A DNA stretch of 64,000 nt from Bolinopsis microptera (Eukaryota; Ctenophora; Tentaculata; Lobata; Bolinopsidae): the NCBI RefSeq assembly GCF_026151205.1, contig NC_087072.1, positions 8,542,084 through 8,606,083 on the forward strand, written 5' to 3'. The notes under the pieces were generated by a model, which saw nothing but the letters and a program-made list of their open reading frames with translations, made no database searches and was not told the DNA's origin. Below, one piece after another: positions 56,396 through 64,000 of this stretch; position 1 is the first letter of the stretch, and every line of letters begins with the position of its first letter. Position numbers and translations under genes: made by a program.

Positions 56396-59300
56396 ACCAT
56401 GACCAGTATACAGATCTACAGTACTATAATAAAGTCCAGGTGTAAGGCCTGGTACACACAGCTAGAAGGCAAAGGACCGTGTCTCGAGTGCAGGTGGCTG
56501 GTGGGGCCGCCAAACCAGCTGAGAGCGTATATAGCTGGAGTATTTAAGCGTGTCAGCTCCGCAAGCACGAGTCATTATACCATGTATATAATATCTCCCC
56601 TCCTCAATGATATCAAGTGTAGTCGAGTATTACAACGTGTTATCAGTCGTGTGTGAGGACAGAATACCACTATAAGGAGGGGGGGGGTTTAAAGTTGGGG
56701 CAGGACCCCATTTTGGGCTGTGAGCTGATTTTTAGACGCCCACTCAAATTCACCTTCAACAACAAATCCACCTTTAACAACACAGCTGTTGCGATCTTTC
56801 ATTTTAATATTACATGTGCTAAATTTATATCGCTTTTTAACAGGTTATCATGCTTTGGCTTCAAGTCAGCAATCAAAGTTTAAAAATGTTGAAATGCATC
56901 AGCAAGCATGTTGTTAAATTGAAAGAGTTGTATTTGATTATTCCTGATGCCTGATTTAGCTGCATTATATAACTTAACTTCTGCGGAATTAATTTGCCTA
57001 TCGAGAAAGGTGCTGTGGTTGATTAGCTGTTTACAGCATGATATAATTCCCAAGAATGGTTTTACTTTTACCATGTTTGGTCGCGTAAATAAATGTTGCG
57101 CAAATGTTGGTAGAAGTGATGAAATTTCTTTGTCGATTATTCTTACTTAAAGGGGGCACTTTAATTTTGCTGACGCAATCTATGCTATCAAAGTCGACAG
57201 GACATTATAACTTAACTGAAAAGTTTTTATGGTTTAACCCCCGGATTGATATAATACACTGTAGAAGCAGCAAGCACAGGAGAGCGTAAACTACTCGCAG
57301 TGCCAGACGTATTAAGGTATCAAAATGAGATGAGCTCGGAAACTGAGTTTCTGGGTTTATTACATTGACACTGTTACTTATTACAGTGACACTGTTAATG
57401 ACTTAGTGAGCACTTCAATATAAATTGGGAGTTTTCAGTCGTCTGGGAATCAGTAAAACCATTTCTAATTCTTGACCACGCCAAATTAATGATTCTAAGA
57501 TTATTATTATAAGTGGAACATCTCAATTAAGAACGCCCACACAAGATAAATGCACCTTTTAATTAAGGATACCTTGCATAATCAGACACGTCTCAGCTCA
57601 TATTTACTCCGCTATATAATCTTTGCTCGTGTAAAATCAGAAAATTAGATCGAGTTCTAGAAGAATCGTTTATCGTGAGTAGCCGAGAATGTAAGAAGAA
57701 GTGAAATGTGGCCATATTTGGCAAGCAGCAGGCAAATCATCTCCCTCTTTCGTGTAAATATGTGTGTTTTTACTCCCGACACCCAATGTTATGTTCCTAG
57801 TTGGTCTGCCTCCCCTTCCTTGGTGGTCCGGCTCTTTATATGTGAGCGGTAATCAGATCAGGAACTTGTTTTAAGAGCAGTATAATACTCCTTCATAAAT
57901 ACATTTCCTCAGACACGTCTAACTTCCACGTTTAGGCGAACAAACTACTCTCCTGGCTGTCGTATTAATTTAATGGTTTGACCATAGAGCCAAGGCCGTA
58001 GAAATTTAGAAAGCAAAAAAAGTGCTATCGCCACAACCACTGAAGGATTAAATAATTAATGTTCATGCCCTCTGGCCCTGCTTATTACGAGATGTTGTCG
58101 CGTGTTATCTTAGGAATGTTTTTAAAAGTTGACAAGTGGATGATTCGTCACGCCCTGAACTCATTCCTAACGCATTAACATATCTTTAATGGGCGCTCGA
58201 CCTTGCAAAATATTCCTAAGTTTTGACATTTGCTGACATTAAAATTACCTTGAATTCCGTGATATTCTTGTGCCTTGATGTTTTAAAAATAAGAAAGGTT
58301 AAAACTTAGAGGGTGGCCCTTGCTAAGAGTAGCACCTTTTGTCCCTGACCAGAGAACATGAACAGTTTAATGGAACGCTGAACAGTCTCCTCAAACTAGA
58401 GATTAAGTGTGATCTTCCTCTCATGAAGGGTAATAATAATTCCCAAAAGAGTGGTGGACACTTTGACAGATGTTCATGACATCTTTGCTGTTGCGTCATG
58501 GAACAACCTAAAAAGATTATAGAGCAGTATCAGTGAAAACTAAAGATCCCGTGGATGGGCGGAGTAACGGCCGTTTAATGATCTGACATTAAGTACTCAA
58601 AACTGGTTTAATCTTTTTAATACCGTCACACTTATTTTTACTCACTTAATCACGTGATCATGGGTCTGAGATAAGGTTCAACCTTCAAAACCTCAGCTGT
58701 CTCCTTACCACACGGAACTACAATCTCTTCCAATATCATTTTTGTCGTATATCTGTCGTCTGAATAGTTCGACGTTTCGTCTCCGAACTATTTTGAATAC
58801 TAATTATCCTGCTGCTCAAGTTTTGCTGTAATTGACCTCCTCAGTCCTTCACTTACACTTCCCACGTCTATATTGAGACGTGACATAGACAGCTTATTAC
58901 TTGTTATTATAGGCTATATTACTGTCCTCAATAAGTTTGTCGTTCGCAGATTCATCTAAAAATGTTAGTCGTGATCTTTTAATTAATTCAAAGCATAATC
59001 AATTTCTAATTACTTTACTTCTAGAAAAAAGCAAATTAAGGTTTTATAAATAAATTACAAATAAATTATTATATTCTGACCGGTTAACATCAAACGTTGT
59101 CAGATAAACATAATCATCCTGCATCCTTCCTGAGGAATTTAAAGAAATCGTATTACTCCGTAGTCCGTAGGGGGCTGTAATAACTTCCAGATTACAGGTT
59201 ACATGCCTAGTGCCTAGTCCACTATCTCAAAATGATAACTTTTTAAATACAATACAATAATTTGTGCATTACATTTGCGGTTTGCGGATATATATTATGT

Positions 59301-60280
59301 TATATTTGCTAAGTTTGTCATGCCAGTAAGATTGGGAAGCATGTTTCAGTAAAGAGTAAGTTCAGTATGACTATGTTGATCATCAGTTTCGTAAAAAAAC
59401 AGGACACTTGAATTCAAATCAATTCGTTAATCATCAGAACCTGGAACCACAAACACTGTGTTCATATCATACATTTTTGGGATTTCCATTGGCTGTTTAA
59501 ATCAAATTATGATATCGCGATGAATTTTCGCACGCATGCACTCCTTTTAGATGCACCCCAGTTCTCATGGTATCAAATTTGCGGCAAAATTTCTGTACAT
59601 ACTCTGCTATGGGCCGTTCTCCTGGCTCAAGCAGGTCTAGTTCATCCATATATATTTCTGTACAGATTTCACTTATGTTACAGAGCTTACTGAAGAAGCA
59701 AATATTGGTTTCCTGGAATTCGCTGGAGTAGAACTAACTGCTCCACCAAGTAACTTGACAGACCATTTAACAAGAAGTCGAGACAGAAATAGTTGGAGTC
59801 AACGATCCTATTTAATTAATTCTGAAATCTGTCATTATTATAAGACATGGGTACTTTCACAGTTCTTAATTTTACAAAGTGCGTCGTTAATGCTATAAAT
59901 AGCGGGTAAGTATGATTTATGAGCTCAAAGGAGCACTTAAAGTATGATCTTCAAGGCAATAATAGAGTTTGTAACCCCTATTTGTCTCTCGATTGACGTG
60001 GAATCTTCGTTACCGTTGGGAGCAGTTGACTGAGCGATTTCAACCAAATTTATTGTTTCCGAGAATTATTTTAGCATTTAAGAATCGGGTTACCATCCGG
60101 TCAGTTCCGCCATTTGTGGCAGCTGAAAGACGTGCAGATATGAGAGGATTGTGATTGAACACTCAACAGGGTACTACTACAAGAGTACACAATAATATCA
60201 TGATGTTGTGGTTACACACTGAGGTAGCAACACATCTGTTACCCTGCAGCAACTGTACCTAACATCCGGCCCTCACGTCA
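56396..60280. other. non-coding
   Basis: No recognisable coding sequence. There is a G-run at 56680-56690 and TATA-like GCGTATATAGC (56526) and GTATTTAAGC (56540). Confidence 0.3.
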
Positions 60281-60291
60281 CCACTATATAT

Positions 60292-60308
60292 CTATTTATA
60301 GCTCCCCC
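60292..60308 (+). promoter_or_regulatory. TATA-like box CTATTTATAGCTCCCCC
   Basis: It shares the pattern CTATWWATAGCTCCCCC with 63226-63242. No ORF with a domain follows. Possible core promoter. Confidence 0.25.
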
Positions 60309-60309
60309 T

Positions 60310-61825
60310 CAGCTCCCTTACATCTTCCTTACAGCTCCCCTCCAAGTCACCGCACCACCTCACCCCATGTGTCGCCAGGTGTCAAATTTGAATCTCAGCC
60401 CGTCTCATTGTCATACACCTTCCGGAATATTCTGATCAATCATTCTACATTAGCCAAACCAGAGAGCTAACCGCTACAATTATAAGAATCGTAGCTCCTA
60501 AATTACCCAATTCCAGATTCGTCTCCGCTGTTTGAGCAGCTGTTTAAGATCTGGAACGTTCTCTGATGGCCCCACGTGGCGTCATACCCGACTACGAGCT
60601 ATTTATAGCATGTTTGGTGACCCACAGGTCTATTTATATTACCATTGGTAGACTCTGTCTGCTAGAATCCCGCAATATACAGACCGGTAGATGTGCAAGC
60701 AAGCAAACAACGTGCTATAACCACTTTATAGACCATGATACTACTTCACAGGTCAGATCTGCTGACTTTTCACGCACTTTCACAGTATTCAATCTACTAT
60801 TATTGGACCTCTGAATCATCTTATGATATTGATCACTGTATTGTAAAAGTTAATTGTACTGAAATGTAACGGTTGGTTGGTTCGTTAAATGCCCCTCCAA
60901 TAACTCCATGATTCCAATCTTCTGCTCATCTTATCAAATTGAATCCCCTAATCGTATAGGGATGTTGAATATGAAGTCTATTTCCGAATATTCCGGTCAT
61001 GTCCCACACAGTCTTCAAGTTTCACGTTCACACCTGCTCCCCCCCCCCTCTGTTGTAGACACACAGTTACCCAACAACACGGGGCCCAGCTTTTCCTGAG
61101 AGATGAGAGAGCTAATTTGGGTAGCCGGGGGCCGATGTTCTAATGTAATAAAGCCGGGCCAGTGTGGGAGATCAACCTGATACCTCACTGTACGTGACAC
61201 GTGTTACAGTCCTCAGCTCAGAACTCTCACTTCCCTCTCCCCGGTTCATGATATGAACACTGAAGCTCCATTTAACACTGAAGCTCCATTTAACAGCACC
61301 ATTATTGTTGTGATTCAGCTATTATTATTTATAGCACATGTACTATGTAGAGATATGATCTAGGAATTAGGATTGTTGGTCCAGCCATTTCATGAATCAC
61401 ATTGTCTGTCGAATGTAGTGGAGGAGGAAATTAATAGTTTTCTTATCAATAGAAAACATAAGGAAACATTAGGAATACTGGTCCACCACGCTCGCCTTTG
61501 TTGAGCGGCGAGCGCGTCACTAACAGTTGAACAGGTGCCAGAACTTAAAATTGATTTACTGTGTACAGCTGTAGACCGTCAGACCTTTGTAGTCAGTGTA
61601 TAACGTTTAACACATGAAATAGCAATGATGTAATAGCTCTACTAAAGACAAGTCCCCATGTTAATTATCACCGTGCACACCAACTTCGAAAGTTCCTTGA
61701 CGATAGTGACCTCATATCATTGCTCTATATTATGACTAATATGACTTTTTGCCGCGCTACTCAGCTAATTGGAGATGTCATCCTGTACTGGCACATTGCT
61801 CTGTCAAGACAGCAGTAGCGTGTCA
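60310..61825. other. non-coding
   Basis: No gene seen. It includes CTATTTATAGC (60599) and a short poly-C (61040-61048). Confidence 0.3.
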
Positions 61826-61829
61826 GTGC

Positions 61830-61837
61830 TATAAAAG
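61830..61837 (+). promoter_or_regulatory. TATA box TATAAAAG
   Basis: A consensus TATA box, with a candidate transcription start about 30 bp downstream near 61860. A good splice donor lies about 400 bp later (62260). Confidence 0.4.
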
Positions 61838-61859
61838 GGACAAAATGTTCAACAGTATT

Positions 61860-62259
61860 TATGAACTGTTCAGTATTTATTGTACATCTGGTAAATAGAC
61901 GAGCTCTCTCTCTCCCTCTCGCCTGCCTCATACACTCTCTCATATTGCTCAGGTTCTCTCTCTCTCATGAAGTCATCTCTATTTTGAGGAGAGTTCCACT
62001 CTACTGAACACGGCATCGTGTACTATTTCCTTATTTTCGTGTGTGACTGTGGTTCGAGGCCATCATCACTTTCGTGAGGTGGTGGTGGTCTCTTTGAAAA
62101 CTAGAACCACTTACAAAGAAGAAATAGATCTTCAAAGAAATGTCAAATGTGTGCTGAATGTGTTCTCCAGAACAGAGTGGTTGTGAACATCTTTAAGTTT
62201 AAGGTGTGTTTAAGGTGTAGTCCGTTTTATCGAAATCTGCTGTCACTTTGATTTGCTAA
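61860..62259 (+). other. possible 5' non-coding exon
   Basis: It lies between the TATA box and a strong donor GCTAA|GTAAGTATTTTC at 62260. No long open frame is present, so it would be untranslated, and the gene would lie to the right of the window. This is a prediction from signals only. Confidence 0.25.
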
Positions 62260-62267
62260 GTAAGTAT

Positions 62268-63956
62268 TTTCTTGGCTGTGGGCTGTGGTCCGTGGAGAAA
62301 AGGGAGATAAGAATTGATTTCTTCATGCTTATTTTTGGATTGTTCTCCGTTATATTTAAATGCAATATAAGGATAATAATTACGGTCGTTAATTTCATTT
62401 TCTCGATGGCAACTTAATCACCTTTATTTTAATCTTGAAAGTCGCGAATTTATCTCCCTCCGCTAATATATCAACTTATAAATTCTAACATTATGAATAT
62501 CTTGCAACGCCTTTGATAAAGCCTTAGAGTTTCCCCATAATATATATTCAAACGGAAGTTGCTTTCGAACTATATTATTTGTTCCTCTTAGCAATAACAT
62601 ATTAGTCGATCCAATTATCTGTCATTTTCTTAACTCGTTTACATCATCACATCATATGCATAAAAATCAGGCCCTAATTATTTGAATCGAAAATAATTCT
62701 GTTGAATAATGAATTTGAAAAGGACATCGAAAGTTAGGGGTTGAGGTTCTTGTGCGTGGGGTATAACGTAGTGTATCACGTTAGGCATCTATTTACAAAA
62801 CTTTAAACACAAACTTTGTATTGTGACGCCAGTGCTAATTAAAGGCTCGAATTATCTTATACGGCCCTTACTTTCTTACGTGTAATTAGTTATCGTGCGA
62901 TATTTACATTACCACACACACATGCTACATCTTGTTCGGAGTATTGAGCGAGAACTTTTGAATAATTTCGTAGAATTATTCCATTTATTATCTAGATATA
63001 ATATGTTTGCAGAGGTCAGTAGTTTTCTGGTTCTAAACCTCTTGCTGGTTACACATGATGTTAGTTGAAGCTTTAAAGGTAATGCCCTGCTTTGCAAGTA
63101 TAGCTAGTGCAACGTGTTTCTGTGGTAAGGAGATCATTAAAAAGATGATGTGTTATAATGTGCTCTCTCACATGACACGTGACAAGTACCACAGTGCTCT
63201 TCTTCCGGCGGCTATGTTATTGTTACTATAAATAGCTCCCCCACGAACTAGCTCCAGTCTGCAGCACACCCCTGCACCTGACCAGGAATTAACTAACACT
63301 GCTTCCTTTCTTGAGCTGTGCTTCCCGCCAATCTCGCGTCGCCGCCAGCCCAACCAAAATAGAAATATTCTGTGGAAAGCAAGGAAGTTCTAACTTGGTA
63401 TTTCTTATGCCGTGGGTTCAAGACTGGCATTGGTCTACTGACTTACTTGCTCCAGAACAACTGCTTGCAGCACCGTTTTCTTGTGTCTAGCACAGCGCTG
63501 TAAATCGCTGGCTCGACTCTCACCCGGATGGGACACAGCCAATCAGCACTTAGTCAGCTCTCTGTCGACCAATCAGAGGAGGTGAGCCCACTCACGTGAA
63601 CTGACGATGTGTCTAAGAGAGGTGCTAGTGCAGACTACTTGCTTCTCCCACCACGTCTCTCTGGCTTGTAGTGAGAGAGAGTAAGTCAGGGAGAGAGAGA
63701 GAGAGAGAGCTGGGCTCTTTCTCCCATTTAATTGAGGAAGCGGGCTGGTATTAATAGCCGCTGTTCTCATTGCGTACGAATATCTCTCTGCTTCCTGCTG
63801 CTGCCCAGCAGTTTAACCAACGACTGTACTAGGAGAGTGCGACCAATGCCTGCCTGCCGTTCCAGCCACATTGTGTGGCACAACAACTACTTGCCTCTCT
63901 CGCTCTATACTACCAACCTACCGTGTTTATTTGTTTTATTTACCGGCCCTCTCATA

Positions 63957-63958
<2 letters not shown>
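62268..63958. other. non-coding, with TATA-like signal
   Basis: No gene seen. ACTATAAATAGCTCCCCC at 63225-63242 is a second promoter-like signal, and a (GA)n run is at 63690-63709. Confidence 0.3.

Positions 63959-64000
<42 letters not shown>
63957..64000. repeat. (CT)n microsatellite at window end
   Basis: An uninterrupted CT dinucleotide run that continues beyond the window. Confidence 0.97.

Noticed and set aside
55775-56656. 293-codon Pro/Lys/Asn-rich protein gene
   Set aside because: All three forward frames are open because of the minisatellite unit; no start context or domain supports translation.

Overview
The window looks like nuclear DNA of an invertebrate metazoan. It is AT-rich, its spliced genes use GT-AG introns, and it is crowded with CR1/L2-like LINEs, an animal-type Ty1/copia element, FLYWCH-MULE remnants and MITEs. 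The two host genes (a Shaker-type Kv channel on one exon and a KIF28/KLP-6-like kinesin-3) fit an early-branching animal such as a cnidarian. This placement is inferred from gene and repeat content only; the species cannot be read from the sequence.

Layout. 0-2 kb: tRNA-derived SINE, a 165-bp Harbinger-like MITE with poly-C tracts, and a 10-bp minisatellite. 2.2-4.6 kb (minus): intronless voltage-gated K+ channel, with part of its N-terminal coding region copied again at 4.94-5.17 kb. 5.8-8 kb: hairpins and a 5'-truncated LINE inside TTTTACAC-type repeats. 9.2-17.2 kb (minus): a 22-exon kinesin-3 gene whose spliced frame closes exactly at 999 codons plus stop and ends in Cys-Val-Met-Met, a CaaX-box pattern. 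18.5-22.5 kb (plus): CR1/L2-like LINE split by a 755-bp insertion carrying five CACGTG sites. 23.2-28.25 kb (plus): complete copia retrotransposon with identical LTRs and an open gag-pol. 28.7-39.9 kb: an 11-kb nested palindrome (foldback) with tandem-array termini, kilobase-scale near-identical arms, a FLYWCH-MULE pseudogene at its centre, and an 8-bp-TSD MITE present in one arm only. 40-41 kb: GC-rich direct repeats with a perfect hairpin. 41.8-46.6 kb (minus): nearly full-length LINE with a PHD-finger ORF1. 47-51.2 kb: LINE fragments, including an RNase H region. 51-64 kb: mostly non-coding DNA with a 2.06-kb TIR-bounded repeat, a 26-bp minisatellite, several TATA-like signals and a possible TATA-driven first exon pointing right, out of the window.

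How it fits together. Only the Kv channel and the kinesin are supported as host genes; nothing suggests that they act in one pathway. Most of the rest records successive transposition. Nesting gives relative dates: the copia element and the right-arm MITE are young (identical LTRs; empty site kept in the other arm), while the LINE fragments and the MULE core are decayed. The most notable signals are the candidate prenylated kinesin tail, the non-canonical Kv selectivity filter and the nested foldback element.
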